A DNA stretch of 64,000 nucleotides from Hyphomonadaceae bacterium UBA5336 (GTDB lineage: Bacteria > Pseudomonadota > Alphaproteobacteria > Caulobacterales > Hyphomonadaceae). The position numbers and the translations under genes are program-made. The stretch covers positions 27,284 through 91,283 of the forward strand of contig DHQO01000033.1 in assembly GCA_002408125.1 (NCBI GenBank). The letters are read 5' to 3'. Of this stretch, positions 23,708-32,051 are shown one piece after another. The first letter of the stretch is position 1, and each line of letters opens with the position of its first letter. The notes beneath the pieces are model-generated. The model did no database searches, had not been told where the DNA came from, and saw only the letters and a list, made by a program, of their open reading frames with translations.

Positions 23708-24781
23708 ATGTCCGACATCGAAAAGATCGAGAAAGAAGCGCTCAAGGCTATCTCCGGGGTGGGCGATCTCGCCGCGCTGGACGAGGTGCGTGTCGCCGAG
23801 CTTGGCAAGAAGGGCCGGGTCTCCGGGCTGATGAAGACGCTCGGCAAGATGTCCAATGAAGAGCGCCAGGAGATGGGCCCGAAGCTGAACGCGCTGAAAC
23901 AGCGCGTGGCCGACGCCGTCGAGGCGCGCAAGGCGGTGCTGGAGGACGAAGCGCTCGAAGCTCGGCTCGCCACAGAGAAGGTGGATCTCTCCCTGCCCGC
24001 CCGGCCCGAGCCGAAAGGCGCCCTGCACCCGGTCATGCAGGTCTTCGAGGAGATCGCGGCGATCTTCGGCGATATGGGATTTTCCGTCGCCGAGGGGCCG
24101 GACATCGAGGATGACTGGCACAATTTCACCGCCCTGAACTTCCCCGAGGGCCATCCGGCGCGCGAAACCCACGACACCTTCTTCTTCTCGCCCCAGGGCG
24201 AGGAAGCCGCCAAGGTACTGCGCACGCACACCTCGCCGGTGCAGATCCGCACCATGATGGCCGGCGAGCCGCCGATCCGCATCATCGCGCCCGGCCGGGT
24301 CTACCGCAATGACTGGGACGCGACGCACACGCCGATGTTCCACCAGGTCGAGGGCCTGGTGATCGAGAGCGGCATCCATATGGGTCACCTGAAGGGCTGC
24401 CTCATCGACTTCGTGAAGGCCTTCTTCGAGGTCGATGCGGTGGAAGCGCGCCTGCGGCCCCACTTCTTCCCCTTCACCGAACCCTCGGCCGAGATGGATG
24501 TGAAATACACCCGCGACGGCGACACGATCAAAATCGGCGATGGTGAGCAGTGGATGGAAATCCTCGGCTGCGGCATGGTCCATCCGAACGTGCTGAAGAA
24601 TTGCGGCATCGACCCTGAAGTCTATCAGGGCTTTGCCTTCGGCATGGGCGTGGATCGCCTGGCCATGCTGAAATACGGCATGCCGGACCTGCGCCCCTAT
24701 TTCGAGGCCGACCCGGCCTGGACGCGCCACTATGGCTTCAAGCCCTGGCTGACGCCGAGCGTCTCCGGCGGCCTGAGCTAG
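23708..24781 (+). CDS. pheS: Phenylalanyl-tRNA synthetase alpha subunit
   Basis: Catalytic subunit of the (alpha-beta)2 enzyme charging tRNA(Phe). A coiled-coil N-terminal region (~residues 1-85) is followed by the class II core: motif 2-type region RTHTSPVQIRTM and GRVYRNDWDATHTPMFHQVEGL, then FFPFTEPSAEMDV and the motif 3 GFAFGMGVDRLAMLKYG. The 357-residue reading from ATG 23708 has the normal length; an upstream ATG at 23651 adds 19 residues unlike the family. It is separated from pheT by an extra gene. Confidence 0.98.
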   Translation: MSDIEKIEKEALKAISGVGDLAALDEVRVAELGKKGRVSGLMKTLGKMSNEERQEMGPKLNALKQRVADAVEARKAVLEDEALEARLATEKVDLSLPARPEPKGALHPVMQVFEEIAAIFGDMGFSVAEGPDIEDDWHNFTALNFPEGHPARETHDTFFFSPQGEEAAKVLRTHTSPVQIRTMMAGEPPIRIIAPGRVYRNDWDATHTPMFHQVEGLVIESGIHMGHLKGCLIDFVKAFFEVDAVEARLRPHFFPFTEPSAEMDVKYTRDGDTIKIGDGEQWMEILGCGMVHPNVLKNCGIDPEVYQGFAFGMGVDRLAMLKYGMPDLRPYFEADPAWTRHYGFKPWLTPSVSGGLS

Positions 24782-24790
24782 GAGCGCGCC

Positions 24791-25399
24791 ATGGGCAACG
24801 GCAACAAGGTTGAAATGCTGCTCGCGGTGTGCGCGGTGCTCACATCGATCATCGCGGTCTATGTCGCCTGGGATCAGGGCCGCGTGATGCGTGCCCAGCA
24901 ACATGGCGCGGTCTATCCGGTGCTGCAGGTGGACGGCTTCGTCTCGACCACGTCACAAACCGCCTCCATGGGCATGCGGGTGGGCAATAGCGGTGTCGGC
25001 CCCGCGCTCATTCACGATGTGACCCTGTCAGCCGACGGCATCGTACTGGACACGCTGGACACCTATCGCGACCGGCTTCCGGAAGGCTATGACCTGTCAT
25101 GGGCGGGCCTCGCCGGCCGGGCGCTGGCACCGGGGGAAGAGATCATCCCCATCCAGATTACCTGGAGCCATGAAGACATCTCGCATGACGCCCTCTACGC
25201 AACGGCGGCGGAATGGGGCGAGCTGGAAATGTCGATCTGCTACTGCTCCGTCTTTGACCGGTGCTGGCGCACCCATGCGATCGGGTCCTCGCGTAAGGAA
25301 CAGGTCCCCAGCTGCACGGATCGCGACGAAGACACGTTTGAAAGCCTGGGCCGGTATGCACCGGCGCTTCGGCCAATGGAAAACATACAGGTGGAATAG
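24791..25399 (+). CDS. Uncharacterised single-pass membrane protein between pheS and pheT
   Basis: Not recognised as a named family. The 202-residue protein has one N-terminal TM helix (residues ~8-26, MLLAVCAVLTSIIAVYVAW), a short charged juncture, then a probably beta-rich domain (VYPVLQVDGF...MGMRVGNSGVGPALIHDVTLSADG, reading like an Ig-like fold). The C-terminal part has a CYCSVFDRCW cluster and another Cys. It starts 9 bp after pheS and ends 3 bp before pheT, so it must be co-transcribed and is placed to be co-translated. Base composition matches its neighbours. A role in tRNA charging is not implied. Confidence 0.8.
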   Translation: MGNGNKVEMLLAVCAVLTSIIAVYVAWDQGRVMRAQQHGAVYPVLQVDGFVSTTSQTASMGMRVGNSGVGPALIHDVTLSADGIVLDTLDTYRDRLPEGYDLSWAGLAGRALAPGEEIIPIQITWSHEDISHDALYATAAEWGELEMSICYCSVFDRCWRTHAIGSSRKEQVPSCTDRDEDTFESLGRYAPALRPMENIQVE

Positions 25400-25402
25400 G
25401 CG

Positions 25403-27796
25403 ATGAAATTCACCCTCTCCTGGCTTGAGGATTATCTCGCCACCAAGCTCGACGTGAACGGCATCGCCGAGGTGATGCTCAAGGCCGGGCTGGAAGTGGA
25501 GGAGATTCACAACCCGGCCGATGACCTTTCCGCCTTCACCGTGGCCAAGGTGAAGACCGCCGAGCCGCATCCCGATGCCGACAAGCTGCGCGTGTGTACG
25601 GTGGACACCGTGGACGGCGAAAAGCAAATCGTCTGCGGCGCGCCCAATGCGCGGGCCGGCATGACGGCCATCTATGCCCCGCTGGGCGCCTATATTCCGG
25701 GCCTCGATTTCAGCCTCGACAAGAAGCCGCGCAAGATCCGCGGCGTGGAGAGCCAGGGCATGATGTGCTCCACAAAGGAGCTCAATGCCGGCGAGGATCA
25801 TGACGGCATCGCCGATCTCGACGCGAAGATCCCGCTCGGCACCCCGGCGGCCGATGCGCTCGGCCTGAACGATCCGGTGATCGACTTCGAGGTCACGCCC
25901 AACCGGCCCGACTGGCTCGGTGTGGAGGGCATCGCACGCGATCTCGCCGCCGCCGGCGCCGGCCGCTTCCTGCCGCGTGAGATCAAGCCGCCGGTCAGCA
26001 AGATCGAGTGCGACCAGGATATCCGCATCGAAGCGGAAGCCGCCTGCCCGATCTTTGCCGGCGCGCTGATCCGCGGCGTGAAGAACGGCCCCTCGCCCGA
26101 CTGGATGCAAAAGCGGCTGAAGGCGGTCGGCATCACGCCGAAATCCCTACTGGTGGACGTCACCAACTATGTCTCGCTCGACCGCGCGCGCCCACTGCAC
26201 GCCTATGACGCGGCAAAGCTGAAAGGCGCCATTGTCGCCCGGCTTGGCCGCGCGGGCGAAACGCTTGCCGCGCTTGATGGCAAGACCTATGAGATCATGC
26301 CCGACATGTGCGTCATTGCCGACGATAGCGGCGTGATCGGCCTGGGCGGTGTGATGGGCGGGGAAAGCACGGCGGTAAGTGCCGAGACCGTGGATGTCTT
26401 CCTCGAATCGGCCTGGTTCGACCCACTGCGCACCGCACGCACGGGCCGTATGACGGGCATCGTGTCGGATGCGCGCTACCGCTTCGAGCGCGGCGTCGAT
26501 ACCGCCTCCTGCCTGCCGGGCCTGCACTACGCCATCGAGCTGATCACCGCGGCCGGTGGCGGCAAGGTCTCGGACGTGAAGATCGCCGGCGGCAAGATCC
26601 CGCGCCAGGACAAGGTCGCCTTCAAGCTCGCCGATGTGGCCCGCCTGACCGGCCTCGACGTCAAGGCCAAGGATATGCGCAAGACGCTCACCGAGCTCGG
26701 CTTCGAGATCGAGGATTCCGGCGAGGCCTATTATGTCGTGCCGCCGACCTGGCGCTTCGACATTGAGCAGTCAGCCGACCTGGTCGAGGAAATCGCCCGC
26801 ACCCAGGGTTATGACGCCCTGCCCGGCCAGTCCCTGCCCCCGCCGGAAGGCGGGCGCGGCGCGGTGACCACAACCATCCAGGACCGCGTGCGTACTGCGC
26901 GCCGCACGCTTGCCGCGCGCGGCTTCCTTGAGGCCGTCACCTGGAGCTTCATGGACAAGGAAAAAGCGGCCCTGTTCGGCGAGACGCCGGATGAGCTGAC
27001 ACTCGCCAATCCGGTGACCAGCGATCTCAATCAGATGCGCCCGACCATCCTGGCCAATCTCGCCGAGGCGCTGCAGCGTGCGAAGGATCGCGGCGAGCGC
27101 GGTTCGGCCCTGTTCGAGGCCGGGCCGATCTATCTCGGCGATGGCCCCAAGGACCAGCGCACCATCGTGGCGGCGCTGATGCGCCCGTCCAATGCCCGCC
27201 ACTGGCAGGGCCTTCCGGCCTATGATGCCTATGCCGCCAAGTCCGATCTGCTGGCCGTGCTCGAGGCGATCGGCCAACCGGAAGCCCGCTTCCAGGTGGC
27301 TGCGCCGCGCGACAAGCACTGGCATCCCGGCCAGGGCGCCAGCCTGAAAATGGGCCCGAAGGTGACCGTCGCCCAATTCGGCGCACTGCATCCGCGCGTG
27401 CTCAAGGCACTGGATGTGGACGGGCCGCTCTATGGCTTCGAGCTCAATCTCAACGCCCTGCCGCAGATGAAGGCGCGCGGCGCGAAGACCCGTTCGAAAC
27501 TGGACATCATCGACCGCAGCCCGGTGCGTCGCGACCTCGCCTTCGTGCTGGCCGACAGCGTGCCCGTCGCCGACCTGCTGGCCGCCATTCGCGGCGCCGA
27601 CAAGCAGCTTGTCTCTGACCTTTCGGTCTTCGACGTCTATGCCGGCAAGGGCATCGAGGAAGGCCATCGCTCCATCGGCGTGGAGGTCACGCTCCAGCCC
27701 CAGGGTGAGACCCTCACCGACAAGGAGATCGAGGCGGTGATGGAAAAGATCGTCGAGAAGGCGGGCAAGGCCACGGGCGCCACGCTGCGCGGCTGA
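25403..27796 (+). CDS. pheT: Phenylalanyl-tRNA synthetase beta subunit
   Basis: Beta subunit of 797 residues. In order: MKFTLSWLEDYL start, the tRNA-binding OB fold with PHPDADKLRVCTVD and IVCGAPNARAG (~40-150), B3/B4 editing domain around 210-370 (LVDVTNYVSLDRARPLHAYDAAKL), B5 region with FELADVARL-like text and PPTWRFDIEQSADLVEEIAR, and the C-terminal ferredoxin-like anticodon-binding domain (DRSPVRRDLAFVLADSVPV). All expected domains are intact. Confidence 0.99.
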   Translation: MKFTLSWLEDYLATKLDVNGIAEVMLKAGLEVEEIHNPADDLSAFTVAKVKTAEPHPDADKLRVCTVDTVDGEKQIVCGAPNARAGMTAIYAPLGAYIPGLDFSLDKKPRKIRGVESQGMMCSTKELNAGEDHDGIADLDAKIPLGTPAADALGLNDPVIDFEVTPNRPDWLGVEGIARDLAAAGAGRFLPREIKPPVSKIECDQDIRIEAEAACPIFAGALIRGVKNGPSPDWMQKRLKAVGITPKSLLVDVTNYVSLDRARPLHAYDAAKLKGAIVARLGRAGETLAALDGKTYEIMPDMCVIADDSGVIGLGGVMGGESTAVSAETVDVFLESAWFDPLRTARTGRMTGIVSDARYRFERGVDTASCLPGLHYAIELITAAGGGKVSDVKIAGGKIPRQDKVAFKLADVARLTGLDVKAKDMRKTLTELGFEIEDSGEAYYVVPPTWRFDIEQSADLVEEIARTQGYDALPGQSLPPPEGGRGAVTTTIQDRVRTARRTLAARGFLEAVTWSFMDKEKAALFGETPDELTLANPVTSDLNQMRPTILANLAEALQRAKDRGERGSALFEAGPIYLGDGPKDQRTIVAALMRPSNARHWQGLPAYDAYAAKSDLLAVLEAIGQPEARFQVAAPRDKHWHPGQGASLKMGPKVTVAQFGALHPRVLKALDVDGPLYGFELNLNALPQMKARGAKTRSKLDIIDRSPVRRDLAFVLADSVPVADLLAAIRGADKQLVSDLSVFDVYAGKGIEEGHRSIGVEVTLQPQGETLTDKEIEAVMEKIVEKAGKATGATLRG

Positions 27797-27890
27797 CAGG
27801 TCTCGCCAAGACACTGAGGCATCACCCCTTTTCGAGGCCGCGGCCCGTCGATAAGCTCCCGACTCATCCAGCCTGGGTGAGGGGAAAGCG

Positions 27891-28751
27891 ATGTCGATCC
27901 AGCATGTGATGACGCAGATAGGCTTCCGAAAGCGGCTCTATATGGAGCTGGAACCGGATGCCCGGGATTCGAGCGGGCTCTCGCGCACCAATCTTCTGAT
28001 CGTGCTCCTGGTCGTGGCGAGCTTCATCACCCTGGCGCTGGAGACCGAACCCTCCCTCACCGACGAGTGGCGCGAGGGGATCAACATCTTCAATTATTTC
28101 ATCCTGGCGATTTTCGCGATTGAGTATGTCGTGCGCCTTTGGGCATCTGGCGAGGATCCGCGCTATGACGGGCTCGGCGGGCGCCTGCGCTATATGATGA
28201 CGCCGAGCGCGGTGGCCGATCTCATCGCCTTCCTGCCGGAGCTGCTCTGGCTCGTCTTCATGCGCGGCCAGGGCGAGGAAGCGCTGATGATCCTGCGTAT
28301 CCTCAGGCTCTCACGGCTTGTGAAGATCGCGCGCTTCATGCCGGCCTTCGACATTCTCGGCGCGGCGATCCGCCGGTCCGGCGGCCAGCTATTCACCACG
28401 CTCGCGGTCGCGCTGATGCTGGTCTACCTCTCGGCCGTGATGCTCTACTTCATCGAAGGCGTCGGGGCCGGGCGCGAGGAGTTCGGCTCCATCCCCCGTG
28501 CCGTCTGGTGGGCCATCGCGACCCTCACCACGGTGGGTTATGGCGACGTTTATCCTGAAACCACGCTCGGCCGGGTGGCCGCCTCGGTGATCGCCATGGC
28601 GGGGATTGGCGTCGTTGCCCTGCCCGCCGGTGTATTCGCCAGCGCCTTCTCCGATGAACTGCGCGCACGCGCCGACCTCCGCAAGGAGGAAGAGGCCCGC
28701 CGCCATGCCATGGGACTGGAAGACACCCATCACGAGCAGACCGACGCCTGA
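27891..28751 (+). CDS. Voltage-gated K+ channel-type ion transporter
   Basis: A 286-residue six-TM channel of the Kv-like ion transport family. S1 is around residues 30-50, the S4-like helix carries regularly spaced Arg/Lys (MILRILRLSRLVKIARFMPAF), and the selectivity filter is TLTTVGYGDVYPET between S5 and S6. It is cytosolic at both ends, with a charged C-terminus. It stands alone, 94 bp after pheT. It is the first of three potassium-channel-like genes in the window. Confidence 0.92.
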   Translation: MSIQHVMTQIGFRKRLYMELEPDARDSSGLSRTNLLIVLLVVASFITLALETEPSLTDEWREGINIFNYFILAIFAIEYVVRLWASGEDPRYDGLGGRLRYMMTPSAVADLIAFLPELLWLVFMRGQGEEALMILRILRLSRLVKIARFMPAFDILGAAIRRSGGQLFTTLAVALMLVYLSAVMLYFIEGVGAGREEFGSIPRAVWWAIATLTTVGYGDVYPETTLGRVAASVIAMAGIGVVALPAGVFASAFSDELRARADLRKEEEARRHAMGLEDTHHEQTDA

Positions 28752-28846
28752 ACCGCCTGTTCGCTTGCCGGTTTAAACTGGTTGCAGACTTGCAAGCCCT
28801 CCCCCAAACCGGTCGCTAACGCACCCGCAGCAATCCAAGGCCCGCG

Positions 28847-30475
28847 ATGAACACGCATCCTGGAACCCGAACGGCGCCTTCCGCCAACGCCCTGTCCAGA
28901 ATCTGGACACTGCTGCAGGGTGAATGGTGCCCGGCGCGGACCCTGCCTGCCGGCTATGAGCGCACCGCCGCCGGGCTGATCGTGCTCATCGCCGCTGTGT
29001 TCCGCTTCGCCACGCTGGGCCAGGACTCGCTCTGGGTGGACGAAGGCTACACCCTCGCCTCGGCGGGCCACAGCTATGCCCACATCTTCACGGTGCCGTT
29101 CGACACCCACCCGCCGCTGCATTTCGCGCTGGTGAAGTTCTTCACCGGCTTTTCCAATGACGAATGGGGCCTGCGCCTGCCTTCGGCCCTGTTTGCCCTG
29201 TTCAGCCTCGTGCCGGTCTGGCTGCTCGGGCGCCGGATGATGGGGCCTGTGGGCGGCCTCGTCGCCATGGCGGTGCTGGCCCTCTCCTACACCCATCTCG
29301 TCTACGCCAATAATGGCCGCGACTATGCCCTGCTCCTGTTCTTCATCCTGCTGGCGGCCTATGCCGCACAGGGTCTCGCAGAGGCTGTCCTGCGCGAGGA
29401 CCGGCTGGTCTCCCGCCCGGTCCTGGCCTGGACGGGGCTCTATACGCTCGGCGCCGCCGGAGCGCTTTATTCCCACAACACCGCCATCCTTTATCTCTTC
29501 ATCCTGAACGCCGCTCTGTGCGCTTGGGTGGTCGCCACCGCGCCGCGCAGATCCATCCGCCTCATCGCCGTGCTGGCCGGGGTGCATATCCCGGTCTTCC
29601 TGATCTGGAGCCCCTGGCTCATCGTCATGCTCGGCACGTCCGGCGCCTTTGACTGGCTGCACCAGATGAGCCCGGTGGAGGCCGCCGTCACGCTGGCTGC
29701 CACGGTCGGGCCGAATGCGGTGTCTGCGCCGCTCCTGCTGGTCTTCTTCCTGGCGCTGGTGTCGGGCGCGGCGCTCTCTCTGCTGCGGCCCGGCTGGAGC
29801 CTGGTGATGATTGTCATCCACCTGGCCGCTTTCCCGACCTTCATCTGGCTGATGGGCTTCGTCTACAAGCCGATCTACATGGAGCGCATCATCCTGCCGG
29901 CCATGCTCGGCGGTGCTCTGGCGATCGGCTATCTGGCCGCCCATGGCCGGCGCCGCTGGGTTACCGCGGGCCTTGTCGGCGCGGCGCTTCTGGCTTCGCT
30001 GGTGTCGGCCGGCGCCTACACCCTGCGCGGGGACAGCGTCACCAATGTCGGGGCCCAGGTGATCGAGGACTGGCGCGGCGCGGTTTCGGCCCAGGCCGCC
30101 GACGAGACGCTGATCATCTGCGATACCTTCACCTGGCCGGTCGTGCATCACTATGCCGGCGAGCGCCGCCTCATCGTCCACCACGAGATTGGCGGCTGGG
30201 ACCTTACCGAGCAGGACTGGCTCGATAATTACGGCCAGCCCGTCGCCAACCGCATGGTCCAGGACGAAGCGGCCAAGCCCGACTGGATGAGCCGCTCCGA
30301 AGTGGTGTGGGACGACATTGTCGCCTCAAGCCCGAGTATCGTGTTCCTGAAGGCGGAAATCCTGTGCAATGACGGCGAGCCGGAAATCCTGCGCGAACGC
30401 CTTGCCGCCTCCGGCTATGAGTTGGAGAGCACCAGCCACTGGCGCGGTGTCGGCGCCGAGCGCTATGTGCGCTAG
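28847..30475 (+). CDS. GT-C glycosyltransferase (GT39/ArnT-like)
   Basis: A 542-residue polytopic protein with about 11-12 TM helices. The catalytic first periplasmic loop is recognisable: DSLWVDEGYTLASAGH (acidic D-E pair) followed by PFDTHPPLHFALVKFF. These are the features of lipid-phosphate-sugar-dependent mannosyl/arabinosyltransferases of the GT39/GT83 type. A periplasmic C-terminal domain follows the last TM (from ~residue 385). Acceptor unknown. It is convergent with the M20 peptidase gene, with 3 bp between stops. Confidence 0.85.
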   Translation: MNTHPGTRTAPSANALSRIWTLLQGEWCPARTLPAGYERTAAGLIVLIAAVFRFATLGQDSLWVDEGYTLASAGHSYAHIFTVPFDTHPPLHFALVKFFTGFSNDEWGLRLPSALFALFSLVPVWLLGRRMMGPVGGLVAMAVLALSYTHLVYANNGRDYALLLFFILLAAYAAQGLAEAVLREDRLVSRPVLAWTGLYTLGAAGALYSHNTAILYLFILNAALCAWVVATAPRRSIRLIAVLAGVHIPVFLIWSPWLIVMLGTSGAFDWLHQMSPVEAAVTLAATVGPNAVSAPLLLVFFLALVSGAALSLLRPGWSLVMIVIHLAAFPTFIWLMGFVYKPIYMERIILPAMLGGALAIGYLAAHGRRRWVTAGLVGAALLASLVSAGAYTLRGDSVTNVGAQVIEDWRGAVSAQAADETLIICDTFTWPVVHHYAGERRLIVHHEIGGWDLTEQDWLDNYGQPVANRMVQDEAAKPDWMSRSEVVWDDIVASSPSIVFLKAEILCNDGEPEILRERLAASGYELESTSHWRGVGAERYVR

Positions 30476-30478
30476 GCC

Positions 30479-31969
30479 CTACTCGCCCGCATCCATGGCC
30501 AGGATGAACTGGGCGTAGCCGCGCGCCATGCGGGCGACATTCTCCACACTTGTGCGCTCATTCGTGCCGTGAAAACCGGTGAGTTCCTCCGGTGTGAGCA
30601 CAGCCGGGACAAAGCGGTAGACACTGTCAGTGATAGCCGTGGCATAGCGCCCATCGGTCGCGCCCAGCACCAGGCCTGGCGCCACATCCGCCCCGTCGCC
30701 CGCCTCGCGCGCGACGGCCACCAGTGCGCCATAGCCATACGTGTCGGTCGGCGAGACGGGCGAGGCGCCCTGCCCGCGAATGCCGCCAATGCCGCGCTCG
30801 ATCACCAGACCCTCGATATCCGACGTCACATCGCGCACATGCTCGATGACATCCTCCTCGGTGTCATTCGGGTGGATGCGGAAATTGACGATGGCCGTGG
30901 CGCGCTGGGCGAGCACGTTCTCCTTGGCCGAGCCGGTCAGCATGGTCGGTGCGGTGGTGGTGCGGATCATCGCATTGCCAGCGGGAATGTCGGCCATCTG
31001 TGCCTCCACCATGCCGCCGAACAGCCAGAGATTGGCCAGCGCCATCTTCTGCACGAAGGGCATGGTCGGCGCGCTCGCCTCGAACAGCTCCTTGACCGGC
31101 GGGCGGGAGAAGTCGGCCGGCATCTGGTTCTCGTCCAGCGCCACGATGGCACGTGACAGGCGTACGGCGGCGGACTCGCGCGGCGGGGTCGAGCTGTGCC
31201 CGCCTTCGGCCACGGCGGTGATCGAGACGGTGAGATAGCCCTTCTCGGCGACGCCGATATAGGCCATCGGCCCGCCGGACAGCGGCGAGGGGTTGATCAC
31301 CATGAAGCCTTCGTCCACGGCCATGACCGGCGCAACGCCGCGCGATTTCAGCAGCTCCACGCCCGCCTGCGCGCCCGAACCGGACACTTCCTCGTCATGG
31401 CCGAACAGGAAATGGATCGTGCGGCGCGGCTGGAACCCGCTGGCGGCCAGCGCATCGGCGGCCTCCATCAGGCCGACCAGCGAGCCCTTGTCGTCAATCG
31501 CGCCGCGGCCATAGATCATGCCGTCGACAATGTCCCCGCTGAAGGGCGGCGCGGTCCAGTCGCCCTCGGTGCCGATATTCACCGGCACCACATCCTGGTG
31601 CGCCATCATCAGCAGCGGGGCGAGCGAGGGGTCGCTGCCCTGCCAGGTGTAGAGCAGCGTATAGCCGGCCACCGTCTCGCGCGTCATCGCGGCATGGGCG
31701 GCGGGATAGGTCGCCTCCAGCCAGGCATGCAGGTCCAGCCACGGGCCTTCCGTGCCGGGGCGCGGATCTCCGGCGGTGATGGTGATGGTGCGGAACCCGA
31801 TGGCCTCCGACAGGTGCCGGGCGGCCGCTTCGCCATCGATGGCTGGCGGCTCGGCCAGTTCGACCTCCACCACATGGCTCGCCCCGCCATAGGTGAAGGT
31901 GCGATAGAGCACCACGACCACGAGCAGGGCAATCACGCCCACCACGCCCAATACCAGTTTCCGCCACAT
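30479..31969 (-). CDS. M20 family metallopeptidase (carboxypeptidase S-like)
   Basis: A 496-residue zinc peptidase with an N-terminal membrane anchor (residues ~4-24, LVLGVVGVIALLVVVVLY). Metal and catalytic motifs are intact: MMAHQDVVPV (His + Asp), GRGAIDDKGSLVGLMEA (Asp), GHDEEVSGSGAQAG (general-base Glu and ligand Glu) and a distal His near the C-terminus. Length and order fit the CPS1-like M20 branch, which removes C-terminal residues or hydrolyses N-acyl amino acids. It lies downstream of the NAD-GDH gene but is probably independent. Confidence 0.9.
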   Translation of the reverse strand: MWRKLVLGVVGVIALLVVVVLYRTFTYGGASHVVEVELAEPPAIDGEAAARHLSEAIGFRTITITAGDPRPGTEGPWLDLHAWLEATYPAAHAAMTRETVAGYTLLYTWQGSDPSLAPLLMMAHQDVVPVNIGTEGDWTAPPFSGDIVDGMIYGRGAIDDKGSLVGLMEAADALAASGFQPRRTIHFLFGHDEEVSGSGAQAGVELLKSRGVAPVMAVDEGFMVINPSPLSGGPMAYIGVAEKGYLTVSITAVAEGGHSSTPPRESAAVRLSRAIVALDENQMPADFSRPPVKELFEASAPTMPFVQKMALANLWLFGGMVEAQMADIPAGNAMIRTTTAPTMLTGSAKENVLAQRATAIVNFRIHPNDTEEDVIEHVRDVTSDIEGLVIERGIGGIRGQGASPVSPTDTYGYGALVAVAREAGDGADVAPGLVLGATDGRYATAITDSVYRFVPAVLTPEELTGFHGTNERTSVENVARMARGYAQFILAMDAGE

Positions 31970-32051
31970 GAGGCCGCCTCCCGCCTTTGTCTTTCAGACA
32001 GGGGTAAGAGCGATTTCGACGCGCGGCAACTCCCGCTTTTCTGCCTTACCG

